Positions 21,289 to 30,482 of a stretch of 64,000 nucleotides of DNA are shown piece after piece. A program made the position numbers and the translations under genes. Below the pieces are notes generated by a model. The model searched no databases, was not told the DNA's origin, and saw nothing but the letters and a program-made list of their open reading frames with translations. Numbering within the stretch: the stretch's first letter is position 1; each line of letters opens with the position of its first letter. Origin of the DNA: Halobacillus mangrovi (GTDB lineage Bacteria > Bacillota > Bacilli > Bacillales > Halobacillaceae); contig NZ_CP020772.1 in assembly GCF_002097535.1 (NCBI RefSeq), positions 3,202,501 to 3,266,500 of the forward strand, given 5' to 3'.

Positions 21289-21555
21289 TTACTCACCAAG
21301 GTTTTCTTCTTTTGCTTTCGCTACAACTGCTTCTACTGCTTCTTCTTCGTCAGAACCTTCAGCAGTGAACTTAACTTCTGCACCGCTAGGGATACCAAGA
21401 GACATAACGCCCATGATGGACTTCATGTTTACGGATTTCCCGTTATATTCAAGGTTTACCTCAGATTGGAATTTCCCTGCTACTTGTACTAGCGCTGTTG
21501 CTGGACGAGCGTGTACGCCGTCAGCTGCAGTGATTTTCATTGTTTGTTCTGCCAT
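21289..21555 (-). CDS. ptsH: Phosphocarrier protein HPr
   Basis: An 88-residue phosphocarrier of the sugar phosphotransferase system. His15 is in GVHARPAT and the regulatory Ser46 (HprK target, CcpA corepressor) is in MKSIMGVMSLG. The ATG at 21555 follows AAGGAGAG. It is 17 bases downstream of ptsG and co-transcribed with it. Unlike the common ptsHI or ptsGHI arrangement, no enzyme I gene follows. Confidence 0.96.
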   Translation of the reverse strand: MAEQTMKITAADGVHARPATALVQVAGKFQSEVNLEYNGKSVNMKSIMGVMSLGIPSGAEVKFTAEGSDEEEAVEAVVAKAKEENLGE

Positions 21556-21571
21556 GTTGATTACTCTCCTT

Positions 21572-23608
21572 TTATTGTGTGATTTCAATTATATCTGGGT
21601 CGTTGTGATTCACTTTACCAGAAGCTTTCACGTTTACAGCTTGTCCTTCTTCAAGGTTCGTGAACACAATCGGAGTTACGATCGATGGAGCATTTTCTTT
21701 GACGTAGTCTAGATCTACTTCCATTAACGCTTGTCCTTGTTTCACTTCGTCCCCTTCTGAAATCATAGCCGTAAATCCTTCCCCTTTCAAGCCTACGGTA
21801 TCAATACCGATATGGATAAGAATTTCCATTCCATTTTCGGCTTCAAGACCGATGGCATGCTTCGTAGGGAAGACATTTAACACTTTACCGTTTACCGGCG
21901 AAACTATCTTACCATCTTCAGGCTCAATTGCAAAGCCGTCACCCATCATTTTGCCAGAGAACACTTGGTCAGGAACTTCTGTAATTGGCAATACTTTACC
22001 TTTAATCGGGCTAACAAACTTCAACTCACCTTTTGTGACTGGAGCTTCAGCTGCTTTCGTATCATTCTTGATCTCAGCTACATCATCACGAGAGCGCGGT
22101 GTTTTTCCATCCATGATGTCTTGCATTTGACCGCGAAGGCTATCAGATACTGGACCGAAAATCGCCTGAATGTTGTTGCCGACTTCCATAACTCCAGAAG
22201 CCCCAAGTTTTTTCAGACGGTTCTTATTCACATTTCCTTTGTCATTAACAGAAACACGAAGACGTGTAATACATGCATCCAGGTGGCTGATATTTTCTTT
22301 ACCACCCATAGCCTCTAAGATTTCAAATGGAAGGTCGCCGACTTCTCCGTCGTCATCCGCATCCTCTGCTTCGTCTTCACGGCCTGGAGTTGCCAGGTTG
22401 AACTTGAGAATCGCCCAACGGAATCCGAAGTAGTAAATGACTGAGAAACATAGCCCAACGATGATGACCCACCACCAGTCGGTTCGGTTAGGAAGAACAC
22501 CGAACAGAATGAAGTCAATTAGACCACCAGAGAAAGTTTGTCCGATTTTAACACCTAGAATCTCCATGATCATGAAGGAGAAACCGGCAAATACAGCGTG
22601 AATACCGAATAGTACTGGAGCTACGAATAGGAATGAGAATTCGATTGGCTCAGTAATACCAGTCAAGAAAGAAGTCAAAGCAGCAGATAGCATGATTCCG
22701 CCGACAACTTTCTTACGTTCAGGCTTAGCTGTGTGATAAATCGCCAGTGCTGCAGCTGGGAGTCCGAACATCATGAACGGGAACTTACCAACCATAAATG
22801 TACCGGCAGTAAACTCTACGCCGTCTTTCAACTGTTCGAAGAAGATTGTTTGGTCACCACGTACAATTTCTCCCGCTGCATTCGTGTAGGAACCGAACTC
22901 AAACCAGAACGGAGAATAGAAAATGTGGTGCAGACCAAATGGAATTAAGGAACGTTCGATTACACCGAAGAAGAACGCTGAAATCGTCTGATTCCCTTCA
23001 AGCATCAAGTGAGAAAGAGCATTTAATCCGTTTTGAGCAAACGGCCATACCCACAGCATAATGATACCCAAGAAAAGGGAAGTGAAGGCTGTGATGATAG
23101 GTACGAAACGTTTACCAGCAAAGAATCCTAAGAACTGCGGCAATTCAATATTAAAGTACCGGTTGTACAGCGACGCCGCTAATATACCGACGATGATACC
23201 TCCAAATACGCCGGTCTGTAAGGTCGGAATACCGAGGACCTCAGCGTAAGCCGGGTCTGATGTCATCTCAGGAGTAACATTACCAAGTACCCCCATAACG
23301 ACGTTCATGATTAAGTAACCGATGATGGCTGCAAGTCCTGCTACACCGTCACCTTTCGCAAGTCCAATGGCTACACCCACCGCAAATAGTAACGGCAAGT
23401 TAGCAAATACAATACCACCGGCTTCAGCCATTACTTCGAGCAATGTTTGAACCCATGGTGTTCCGAAGAATGGTACTTTATCTACAAAGTTGTCCTGGGC
23501 AAAGCTTGTACCGAACGCTAGCAAAATACCTGCTGCAGGTAGAAGAGCAACAGGAGTCATTAGCGCTTTACCGACTTTTTGCAAAGTACCAAAAGCATTT
23601 TTGAACAT
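21572..23608 (-). CDS. ptsG: Glucose-type PTS transporter EIICBA (PtsG)
   Basis: A 678-residue integral membrane permease and phosphotransferase. EIIC is residues 1 to about 410 (begins [19 protein letters not shown], contains GITEPIEF). EIIB follows with the phosphorylated Cys in [16 protein letters not shown] is C-terminal with the active His in [17 protein letters not shown]. The order C-B-A and the RAT leader identify the glucose-type system. The ATG at 23608 follows AAAGGAGG. Expression is set by GlcT antitermination; a possible cre site lies in the leader. Confidence 0.94.
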   Translation of the reverse strand: MFKNAFGTLQKVGKALMTPVALLPAAGILLAFGTSFAQDNFVDKVPFFGTPWVQTLLEVMAEAGGIVFANLPLLFAVGVAIGLAKGDGVAGLAAIIGYLIMNVVMGVLGNVTPEMTSDPAYAEVLGIPTLQTGVFGGIIVGILAASLYNRYFNIELPQFLGFFAGKRFVPIITAFTSLFLGIIMLWVWPFAQNGLNALSHLMLEGNQTISAFFFGVIERSLIPFGLHHIFYSPFWFEFGSYTNAAGEIVRGDQTIFFEQLKDGVEFTAGTFMVGKFPFMMFGLPAAALAIYHTAKPERKKVVGGIMLSAALTSFLTGITEPIEFSFLFVAPVLFGIHAVFAGFSFMIMEILGVKIGQTFSGGLIDFILFGVLPNRTDWWWVIIVGLCFSVIYYFGFRWAILKFNLATPGREDEAEDADDDGEVGDLPFEILEAMGGKENISHLDACITRLRVSVNDKGNVNKNRLKKLGASGVMEVGNNIQAIFGPVSDSLRGQMQDIMDGKTPRSRDDVAEIKNDTKAAEAPVTKGELKFVSPIKGKVLPITEVPDQVFSGKMMGDGFAIEPEDGKIVSPVNGKVLNVFPTKHAIGLEAENGMEILIHIGIDTVGLKGEGFTAMISEGDEVKQGQALMEVDLDYVKENAPSIVTPIVFTNLEEGQAVNVKASGKVNHNDPDIIEITQ

Positions 23609-23675
23609 GTAAATTTCCTCCTTTTTTATTGTGTACAAAGAACAGCTGCCCGAACCTTAACCAATTTTCAGAAAA

Positions 23676-23690
23676 ATAAAACGTTTTCAT
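23676..23690 (-). promoter_or_regulatory. Possible cre (CcpA) site in the ptsG leader
   Basis: The complement ATGAAAACGTTTTAT matches WTGNAANCGNWNNCW except for one conserved base (C). It lies between the leader terminator and ptsG. Confidence 0.35.
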
Positions 23691-23744
23691 TTTACTGGTA
23701 AATGGAAGCGCCCTTGAAGGACGCCGGACTAAGAAATAAGAGCA

Positions 23745-23836
23745 TGAAAAAAGGCATGAGTATAGAAGATCAATCAGTTATCAAAAGGTACACTTCTCCC
23801 TTAAGATAACCGTTTAATCTTCCAATACTCATGCCT
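23745..23836 (-). terminator. Conditional terminator of the ptsG leader
   Basis: The complement has AGGCATGAGTAT (23825-23836) pairing with ATACTCATGCCT (23752-23763), followed by TTTTTTC. Its 5' arm overlaps the RAT element, the standard antitermination layout. Confidence 0.88.
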
Positions 23837-23855
23837 GATCGTATCAGTAACACGT
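23827..23855 (-). promoter_or_regulatory. RAT element, GlcT antiterminator binding site
   Basis: The complement runs from ACGTGTTACTGATACGATCA into GGCATGAGT, nearly identical to the 29-nt ptsG RAT of B. subtilis. GlcT bound here blocks the overlapping terminator when glucose is transported. Confidence 0.92.
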
Positions 23856-23860
23856 ACTGG

Positions 23861-24703
23861 TTAAGATTTATGGGTTAGTCGCTGTAAATGAATCGTTAAG
23901 TAGATAACTTCAGATTCATCCACTGGCTTATTCAACTGTTTTTGCATCACTTTTATCAACTTCCATGCTAAATTATAGCACACAGGATATTCTTGTTTCA
24001 ACATATTTGCTAGTTTTATTTCATCACCGAGACTTTCCGATTGATAAACCCTGTCAATGGCACGGTGTAAATGTTGAACGAGCCGATGGTAATCCACGCT
24101 GTTTTTATCAATGGTAACGTCCATCGTTTCTTCTACGAGAGACACTAGTTTTGATATCAGCTGATTATGACGATTAATCTCCCTTAAGGTTTTATCCGTA
24201 ACGGCGCTGTGAATATGAAGCGCGATAAATCCTATTTCGCCTTCAGGGAATTGGATGCCCATTTTGTCGTAAATCATCGTCACGACTTCCATGGCAATTT
24301 GGTATTCTTTCGGATAGAGAGACTCGATTTCCAGCAAGAATGGATTAGAGAACTGCAGATTTTTCTTGGCCCGATTAATAGCGAAAGCCAAGTGATCGGT
24401 CAATGCCACATGGATATGTTGATTCAACTCCTGCCCCATCCGTGTCTCGATGTGAACAAGAACATCGTTCATGAAGTCAATCAATCTTTCGTCTACATAG
24501 GGCAGAAGGTTGACGTATTGCTCTTTCTCTTTTTCGTTACTTAGTAAAAAAGTTTTATCTGCCTTATCAAAAGAAATCTCATCTTCAGCCTTTCGATTAA
24601 AACCGATACCCTTGCCAATTAGCACCACTTCTTCATAGGAAGGGTGCTCAGCAATGACGACATTGTTATTCAAAACTTTTTTTATTTTTACCTGCTGTCT
24701 CAT
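23861..24703 (-). CDS. glcT: Transcription antiterminator GlcT
   Basis: A 280-residue BglG/SacY-family RNA-binding antiterminator. The N-terminal CAT domain (about 1-60, IKKVLNNNVVIAE and VLIGKGIGFNRK) binds the RAT RNA. PRD1 and PRD2 carry the paired regulatory histidines in ALTDHLAFAI / IALHIHSAV and DYHRLVQHLHRAI / IYLTIHLQRL. The ATG at 24703 follows GGGGG. It lies directly upstream of its target leader and is co-oriented with ptsG. Confidence 0.93.
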   Translation of the reverse strand: MRQQVKIKKVLNNNVVIAEHPSYEEVVLIGKGIGFNRKAEDEISFDKADKTFLLSNEKEKEQYVNLLPYVDERLIDFMNDVLVHIETRMGQELNQHIHVALTDHLAFAINRAKKNLQFSNPFLLEIESLYPKEYQIAMEVVTMIYDKMGIQFPEGEIGFIALHIHSAVTDKTLREINRHNQLISKLVSLVEETMDVTIDKNSVDYHRLVQHLHRAIDRVYQSESLGDEIKLANMLKQEYPVCYNLAWKLIKVMQKQLNKPVDESEVIYLTIHLQRLTHKS

Positions 24704-24826
24704 ATTGGTCCCCCACATGAATTTGTCTCTCTACTTATAAACCGTTTTCACTCCGCTCATCATAACTTCTATCGTATAATTCATAAAAGATTTTTACAAG
24801 CATTTGTCACATAAAAAACTTCTCTT

Positions 24827-24856
24827 TTGTCTAAAAGCGCTTACGTCGTGTACAAT
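24827..24856 (+). promoter_or_regulatory. Promoter of the HAD phosphatase with cre-like core
   Basis: -35 TTGTCT (24827-24832), 18-bp spacer, -10 TACAAT (24851-24856). The spacer contains AAAAGCGCTTACG with the AAGCGCTT core of CcpA sites, two mismatches from consensus. Catabolite control is possible. Confidence 0.4.
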
Positions 24857-24905
24857 CTTTTAAGTGTGAAAAGTTTATTAGATGAGGACAGAAAGGAGCC
24901 CATCC

Positions 24906-25697
24906 ATGATTAAACTATTTATCAGTGACCTTGACGGGACACTGCTTGGAATGGACCATTTTATAAAAAACGAAGATGTAGATGCGCTGAAACAACTAGA
25001 GGACCGTGGTATCCCGCTTACCGTTGCATCTGGACGTATGGATCATGAGATCAAAGAAGTCTTGAAGCGTGTCGGAGTATATGGCCACCGCGTCAGTCAG
25101 AACGGTGCTTTCGTGTTTGATAAGGACAGTGAGCATATCTACTCTAAAACCTTTGACTCGCAAACTGCCAAAGAAGTCGTGGACGCCGTCGAGGAGGAGC
25201 CGATGATCAAAACGGTCTCTACGGCAGATGAAACGTACACGAAAGAACACAATAAATGGATTGATATTATTTCTGAACAGCTTTTCCATGACATTAAAAT
25301 CGATCCGAATATGACAGAACGGTTTGGCACTAGCCTATCCCCGTCTAAAATCACGCTACACGGACAAGAGCAAGACGTGATTGATGCGTTTAACAGAATT
25401 GATCAATCCTTTGGAAAAGAGATTGATTGCTTCATTTCTCATGAAACCTGTGTAGATATTATGCCAAAAGCGATCAATAAAGGAAACGGAATCCGTTCCC
25501 TTATCGAAAAACTGGGAATCGAACCCCATGAAGTGGCTTGTGTTGGAGATTCGTTCAATGATGTAGCGATGTTTGAACTCACCCCACACAGCTATGTAAT
25601 GTCGACTGCTCACAATGAAGTGATTGAAAAAGCAAACACCACCGTTGACCACGTCCATGAAGCCATTGAAGATCTAGAAAAGAAAGGTTTACTTTAA
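24906..25697 (+). CDS. Cof-type HAD-IIB phosphatase
   Basis: A 263-residue haloacid dehalogenase-like hydrolase. Motif I is FISDLDGTLLG with both catalytic aspartates, motif II is LTVASGR, the motif III lysine lies before GNGI, and motif IV is VGDSFNDVAMF. The large C2-type cap identifies the Cof/YkrA subfamily, which dephosphorylates sugar phosphates and cofactors. The ATG at 24906 follows GAAAGGAG. Divergent from glcT, so a sugar-phosphate role is plausible but inferred. Confidence 0.9.
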   Translation: MIKLFISDLDGTLLGMDHFIKNEDVDALKQLEDRGIPLTVASGRMDHEIKEVLKRVGVYGHRVSQNGAFVFDKDSEHIYSKTFDSQTAKEVVDAVEEEPMIKTVSTADETYTKEHNKWIDIISEQLFHDIKIDPNMTERFGTSLSPSKITLHGQEQDVIDAFNRIDQSFGKEIDCFISHETCVDIMPKAINKGNGIRSLIEKLGIEPHEVACVGDSFNDVAMFELTPHSYVMSTAHNEVIEKANTTVDHVHEAIEDLEKKGLL

Positions 25698-25701
25698 ATA
25701 G

Positions 25702-25734
25702 AAAGCTGCTGGCCCTTCAGGTCAGCAGCTTATT
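25702..25734. terminator. Terminator between HAD and NUDIX genes
   Basis: The stem AAGCTGCTGgcCC / GGtCAGCAGCTT lies between convergent genes. Confidence 0.8.
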
Positions 25735-25737
25735 TTA

Positions 25738-26499
25738 TTAGGATTCAAGCCGGTGTACCACTTCATAAGGACGGACATAATAACTTTCTACAGTCACTCC
25801 TTCTCGGTCTCGAGCGTCGGTAATCCTGACTTTGAAATGTTCTTTTGTGACGAGGTTATCTAGTTCTCCCTTATTCAAATCCTTGAAAAAGACTTCCTGT
25901 GTTTCTCCAGGCTGCGTTCTTAGATCTCCTGAACGATACACGCCTTTGAAGACAACACATACGATCCCTCTGGTCACATTTTGATAAACACCGGTGATGC
26001 CTTTGATATCGGCTGTTATTCCTGTTTCTTCAAAAACTTCTCGGCGAACAGCTTCTTCAAGGGTCTCCCCCATCTCCATCCGTCCGCCAGGCATTTCATA
26101 TGTATCATTGCGGTGCTCGTTTTTCACTAGCAAAACTTCACCGGCATCGTTGGTTATGTAGGCGGATACAGAAACAATATGCTTTGGAAATTGGTAATCT
26201 CCTGTTGCTTCCATGAACTCTTCTTGCTCGTCTAAATAGAGAGGCTTAACTTCTTTCCTTCTCTTTTCAGATTCCTTAAAGAGCTCTGACTGCTTGATTT
26301 TTTCGTTCACAGTTTTATAGTGTTCGTACGAATTATATTCCCATAGTGTTGTAATCTCATCTCTAGCTTTCGTTACGTACCGTCCTGTCAGCCTTGCCCC
26401 GTTCTCTCTATGAAGAGGAAGTGTGTAGTCATTGAAAAATTGTGTGCATCTCTCATATTGATTAGGGTGCAGTCGAAAAGTCTGCCTCAAATAAATCAT
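25738..26499 (-). CDS. NIPSNAP-like domain fused to NUDIX hydrolase
   Basis: A 253-residue protein in two parts. Residues 1-105 form a dimeric alpha/beta-barrel type domain of the NIPSNAP family (MIYLRQTFRLHPNQ, TGRYVTKARDEITTLWEYNSYEHY). Residues 108-253 are a NUDIX hydrolase with the Nudix box GRMEMGETLEEAVRREVFEE and TG following. It is expected to hydrolyse a nucleoside diphosphate derivative; the substrate is unknown. The ATG follows GGAGG. The fusion is uncommon and could be a substrate-sensing or oligomerising arrangement. Confidence 0.82.
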   Translation of the reverse strand: MIYLRQTFRLHPNQYERCTQFFNDYTLPLHRENGARLTGRYVTKARDEITTLWEYNSYEHYKTVNEKIKQSELFKESEKRRKEVKPLYLDEQEEFMEATGDYQFPKHIVSVSAYITNDAGEVLLVKNEHRNDTYEMPGGRMEMGETLEEAVRREVFEETGITADIKGITGVYQNVTRGIVCVVFKGVYRSGDLRTQPGETQEVFFKDLNKGELDNLVTKEHFKVRITDARDREGVTVESYYVRPYEVVHRLES

Positions 26500-26590
26500 C
26501 GCTTTTCCTCCGTTATAAAAATCAGTTCTATTACAACTTTATTTTAGAAATAACAGTGACCTGAAAGTTTCCTTTACCATGGATAGAAGT

Positions 26591-26713
26591 AGGAGGTCCG
26601 GGAAATGGTTCGCTTTCCGTGGGCATGTGCTGAGCCTCCTCGAGCTGATCGCTCTCCGGGGTCTCACCTGTCATGCTCATCCCACAGGAGTCTCCCCATT
26701 TCCCGGACCTCCT
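26591..26713. repeat. Dispersed palindromic element, copy B
   Basis: Outer arms AGGAGGTCCGGGAAATGG and its exact complement CCATTTCCCGGACCTCCT. The core is inverted relative to copies A and C, with GCTTTCCGTGGGC, GAGCCTCCTCGAGC, GGGGTCTCACC and CCACAGGAGTCTC. Confidence 0.82.
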
Positions 26714-26896
26714 TACAACTATTTGAGAACGGAAACGCCTTAAACGTGGAAATAAATGAGCTCTAAACTGCATTATCATATTGAAGTACTCTTCAAAACC
26801 TTTTAACCGGTTTTATTACTGCGATTTGCAGTGTACTTATTGATAGAAATTCTATGAGCATCGTCAAATACTGAATACTCATACCGGTGTTAAAAC

Positions 26897-26972
26897 GGGT
26901 TCGTTCCTCAAGAAAATAAATGGGTTGGCGGGAAAACGGCGAGACTCCCACAACCATCAGCCTAACGAACCC
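26897..26972. repeat. Degenerate palindromic element
   Basis: Short arms GGGTTCGTT (26897-26905) and AACGAACCC (26964-26972) enclose ATGGGTTGGCGGGAAAACGG and CGAGACTCCCAC, which match the left end of the family. It looks internally deleted. Confidence 0.55.
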
Positions 26973-27160
26973 ATTCAATGTAAATAAGATCTCAAAAAGG
27001 CGATATTGTATCAGATCCAACATATAGAAGCTTAAAAATAACAGCAAAATAATCTTCCTATAGAATTAAAATGGCGTGCTTCCAAATTTAATAAAAAATG
27101 AGATGTCCGGACGTTCTTCCTATGGAGGCGTTTCTGTTCCATCGTATAAACGTAAGGGGG

Positions 27161-27273
27161 GAGGGGAAATTGTGAGACTCCTGCGGGAATGGATGGACTG
27201 GTAAGACCCCACAGGTTGGCAAACCGAGGAGGCTTGCCATCTTCCCCGCGGAAAGCGAGCGATTTCCCCTCTC
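27161..27273. repeat. Dispersed palindromic element, copy C
   Basis: Arms GAGGGGAAATTG and CGATTTCCCCTCTC, possibly extended by CGTTTCTGTTCCATCG (27129-27144) and CGATGTGACTAAAG-side sequence to about 27304. Core: GAGACTCCTGCGGGA, TAAGACCCCACAGG, GAGGAGGCTTGCC, CCCCGCGGAAAGCGAGC. Confidence 0.82.
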
Positions 27274-27393
27274 ACCTCTTTAGTCACATCGGTAACGGAA
27301 ACGAATTCATCCTCCATTCAAGTCCTAAGAAGAACGCTAGAATGAAATATGATTTTTTAGCACTGGACAATAGCTAGTGATGGTATGAAGTCA

Positions 27394-28206
27394 TTAGTTG
27401 TCGCAATACTCTTCTATAAAACGATCGATGACATCGAAGGTGAATCCTTTTCGATACATAGCGGATTTAACTTTTTGCTTTAATTCATACCCTTCTGCTT
27501 TTTGCCGGTATTTCCTTAGTATCTTTTCTCCTTGTAGAACAGCAGCCTGCCACTCGCTTTCTTCGTTTTCTTCCTCAGGCAGGTTGGCAAGCACCTCTTG
27601 GACGACGTCCCCCTGATATCCTTTTTGCATAAGCGTTTGCTGTACAGTTTGGATTTGCTGACGGAACGACTTTTTTCCGTCATTCTTCATTTTTTTCTCT
27701 GCAAATTTCATAGCTTTTTCGTATTGTTTATCAAAAGAAAAATGCTCCAGAGCTGCCTCTGCTTGCGATGCCTGAACACCTTTTTCGATCAGTTCCTTTT
27801 TGAGAAGCAGTGGTCCTTTACTGGACGTCATTATTCTCGTTCGGACTAAAGAATTAGCAAACTCCTGGTCGTCTAGCAGTTTTTCTTTTTTTAATCTGGC
27901 GACAATCTCATCGATATGCTCAGGATCAGCTTCCTTATCATGTAAGTAATCTCGGATTTCTTTTTCTGAACGCATTCGGTAGCTTAAATAATTAATGGCG
28001 AGGGTATAGGATTTATGTATCTCATCGGTTTGCTTCATGGCTTCAATGGTTGCTTCATCAAGCTCCATATTCTTTTGAAGCCGATACTTTACAAGGATAT
28101 CTTCATCAACACTGAAACCGTAGGCTTCACCCTGGCCATGATCAAGAAAAATATTGTATCGGCCTTTATTCTTTTTTTGCGTTGTTATTTTCGTAAGCTT
28201 AGCCAA
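27394..28206 (-). CDS. recX: Recombination regulator RecX
   Basis: A 270-residue regulator that modulates RecA filaments. It consists of repeated three-helix RecX modules: YLSYRMRSEKEIRDYL is the conserved first module, followed by LDDQEFANSLVRTRIM and KGPLLLKKELIEKGV. The N terminus LTKITTQKKNKGRYNIFLD matches B. subtilis RecX. I choose the TTG at 28206 behind GAGGTGG; a GTG at 28215 inside that site is the alternative. Divergent from yfhF. Confidence 0.9.
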   Translation of the reverse strand: MAKLTKITTQKKNKGRYNIFLDHGQGEAYGFSVDEDILVKYRLQKNMELDEATIEAMKQTDEIHKSYTLAINYLSYRMRSEKEIRDYLHDKEADPEHIDEIVARLKKEKLLDDQEFANSLVRTRIMTSSKGPLLLKKELIEKGVQASQAEAALEHFSFDKQYEKAMKFAEKKMKNDGKKSFRQQIQTVQQTLMQKGYQGDVVQEVLANLPEEENEESEWQAAVLQGEKILRKYRQKAEGYELKQKVKSAMYRKGFTFDVIDRFIEEYCDN

Positions 28207-28331
28207 AAGTACCACCTCTTTTCTTATATTGTAGCATGTATATTCACCATGACGTTACAAATGCGAATCGCATTTCGGGTTTGTATAGAGTAAAATAATG
28301 TCAATTACCAATTATGAAGGAGGCGCTCTAA

Positions 28332-29237
28332 ATGAACATTGTAGTTACAGGCGGCACAGGTTTTGTAGGAGGGGAGCTCACAAAGCAGCTCACGAGTGAG
28401 GGCCACCATGTCTACATATTGACGAGGAGTCCAGAGAAACACGAAGATACTGAATCGGTCACGCATGTCGGATGGCTTAAAGATGATTACCATCCTGAAG
28501 AACATTTACCGGCGATACAGGCGATCGTCAATTTAGCCGGTGAATCACTGAACAGCGGCAGGTGGACAGAGGAAAGAAAACGTTCTATTTTGAACAGCCG
28601 CATTCAGGCTACAGAAGGTGTGATCGAACTGATAGACCTCCTCCCTGAGAAACCACAAGTGCTTGTTAACGCTTCTGCTGTCGGCTTTTATGGTAATTCT
28701 AAAACAAAGACTTTCACAGAAGAAACGACTGAAGCTGCCCACAATTTCCTGGGGAATGTCGTATATGAATGGGAAGAGCGTGCCTCCAAGGCAGTTGAGA
28801 AAGGCGTCCGGACCGTTTATGTACGGTTCGGGATCATCCTCGGGGAAGAAGGTGCCTTGCCGAAAATGATTCTGCCTTACAAATTTATGATCGGAGGAAA
28901 TCTTGGTTCTGGTGAACAGTGGATGTCCTGGGTCCATATCGATGATGTGGTCGGTTTAATTGATTTTGCTATTCATAATAAAGAGGTCGAAGGGCCATTG
29001 AATGGTACAGCTCCTAATCCAAAACGGAACAAAGATTTCGGTAAGATCCTTGGAGATGTGCTCAATCGACCACATTGGATTCCGGCCCCAGCTATCGCTT
29101 TAAGAACGGCTCTTGGAGAAATGAGTACGCTCCTATTAGATGGACAATCTGTTCTACCTAAAAAAGCGGTCGCTCACGGGTATCATTTCAAATATCCTGA
29201 ATTGAAACCCGCATTAGAATCAATATTATCTAAATAA
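28332..29237 (+). CDS. yfhF: YfhF-like SDR epimerase (TIGR01777 family)
   Basis: A 301-residue atypical SDR of the SDR39U1 family. The N-terminal NAD(P) site is VVTGGTGFVGGELTKQL; further family blocks are NLAGESLNSGRWTEERKRSI, ASAVGFYGN and WVHIDDVVGLI, and the C-terminal domain PELKPALESIL. In vivo substrate unknown. AAGGAGG lies 9 bases before the ATG. Divergent from recX, as expected for the yfhF-recX pair. Confidence 0.9.
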   Translation: MNIVVTGGTGFVGGELTKQLTSEGHHVYILTRSPEKHEDTESVTHVGWLKDDYHPEEHLPAIQAIVNLAGESLNSGRWTEERKRSILNSRIQATEGVIELIDLLPEKPQVLVNASAVGFYGNSKTKTFTEETTEAAHNFLGNVVYEWEERASKAVEKGVRTVYVRFGIILGEEGALPKMILPYKFMIGGNLGSGEQWMSWVHIDDVVGLIDFAIHNKEVEGPLNGTAPNPKRNKDFGKILGDVLNRPHWIPAPAIALRTALGEMSTLLLDGQSVLPKKAVAHGYHFKYPELKPALESILSK

Positions 29238-29345
29238 GGCATAAAAAAGGACGGAGTTTTTTCTAAAGCTTCGTTCTTCTATGCTCCAAATAATAAAAAT
29301 CCAGTATAATAATAGTAATCCATTATTTGAAGGGCTGTATGTTCA

Positions 29346-30470
29346 ATGAATACCGTCATTACCAATGTTACAATCCACCCCATCACTTCTCCTTCCATCA
29401 AAAACGGAAAAGTGCATATTGCTGATGGGAAGATTTTTGATTATGGAAAAGATATTTCGCTACCGGAACAAGCAGAGTATATAGATGGAAAAGGAAATGA
29501 TCTCTATCCTGGATTCATCGATGTTCATACTCATTTAGGGTTGTATGATGAAGGAACAGGCTGGGCTGGAAGTGATGCCAATGAAACGATTGAAGCGATT
29601 ACTCCCCACCTAAGAGCCATTGATGGAGCTCATCCTCTTGACCCCGCATTTTTTAATGCTAGAAAAGCAGGGGTGACATCCGCTCATATCATGCCAGGCA
29701 GTGCAAACATTATTGGAGGAACAACTTCAGTCATAAAGACGATTGGTCATTCCATCACCGATATGGTTTTGAAAGAAACAGCAGGGTTAAAGATGGCCTT
29801 AGGAGAAAATCCTAAGCGTGTCCATTCTCAATCTAAAGATGCTTCAATCACCCGGTTAGGAATTATGGGGACCTTAAGGGAAACCTTCTATGCGGCAATG
29901 AAAAATCCTGATCCGGACCAGCTTAGAGTGAGGCCTATTATACAAGCCTTGAACAAAGAGATCCCTGTTCGTATTCATGCTCACCGTGCAGACGACATCA
30001 TTACAGCGATTCGATTTGCCGATGAATTCGATTTGGACTTGCGAATTGAGCACTGTACAGAAGGGCATCTGATTGTTGACCATCTTTCTTCAAGGAACCT
30101 GCAAGTATCTGTTGGCCCAACCTTTACACGTGCCTCAAAGATCGAACTACGTAATAAAACGTGGCAGACCTATAAAATTCTACATGAGCACGGAATCAAA
30201 GTGTCCATTACAACAGACCATCCTTATACACCTATTCAGTATTTGAATATATGTGCAGCCTTAGCCGCGCGTGAAGGTATGGAGATTGAAGATGCTCTTC
30301 GCGGTATCACGATTATTCCTGCTAAAAATCTTGGCGTAGATGATCGAGTGGGTTCAATTGAAAAAGGCAAAGATGCTGATCTTGTGCTTTGGAGCGGTCA
30401 CCCGTTTGAATTTATGTCCAAACCGATTTGGACGATGATTGACGGCAAAATGGTATGTTATCAAGAATAG
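29346..30470 (+). CDS. Imidazolonepropionase-like amidohydrolase
   Basis: A 374-residue metal-dependent hydrolase of the amidohydrolase superfamily. Metal ligands are visible as HTH in PGFIDVHTHLGL, His in VRIHAHRADD, His in RIEHCTEGH and Asp in SITTDHPYTP. The C-terminal GSIEKGKDADLVLWSGHPF is typical. It probably cleaves a cyclic amide, an N-acetyl-amino acid or a dipeptide; the exact substrate cannot be read. The ATG at 29346 has only a weak upstream site. Apparently a single-gene unit. Confidence 0.86.
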   Translation: MNTVITNVTIHPITSPSIKNGKVHIADGKIFDYGKDISLPEQAEYIDGKGNDLYPGFIDVHTHLGLYDEGTGWAGSDANETIEAITPHLRAIDGAHPLDPAFFNARKAGVTSAHIMPGSANIIGGTTSVIKTIGHSITDMVLKETAGLKMALGENPKRVHSQSKDASITRLGIMGTLRETFYAAMKNPDPDQLRVRPIIQALNKEIPVRIHAHRADDIITAIRFADEFDLDLRIEHCTEGHLIVDHLSSRNLQVSVGPTFTRASKIELRNKTWQTYKILHEHGIKVSITTDHPYTPIQYLNICAALAAREGMEIEDALRGITIIPAKNLGVDDRVGSIEKGKDADLVLWSGHPFEFMSKPIWTMIDGKMVCYQE

Positions 30471-30482
30471 TACTGCGTTGTT

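Larger units (their letters stand above)
26500..27393. other. 0.9-kb gene-free stretch rich in palindromic elements
   Basis: No credible gene is visible on either strand. It contains copy B (26591-26713), a shorter degenerate element (26897-26972) and copy C (27161-27273) of the dispersed palindromic family. The remainder is AT-rich. Confidence 0.65.

Noticed and set aside
26531..27317. Open frames of 62-84 codons inside the gene-free stretch
   Set aside because: They run through the GC-rich palindromic elements and have no ribosome site or family resemblance.
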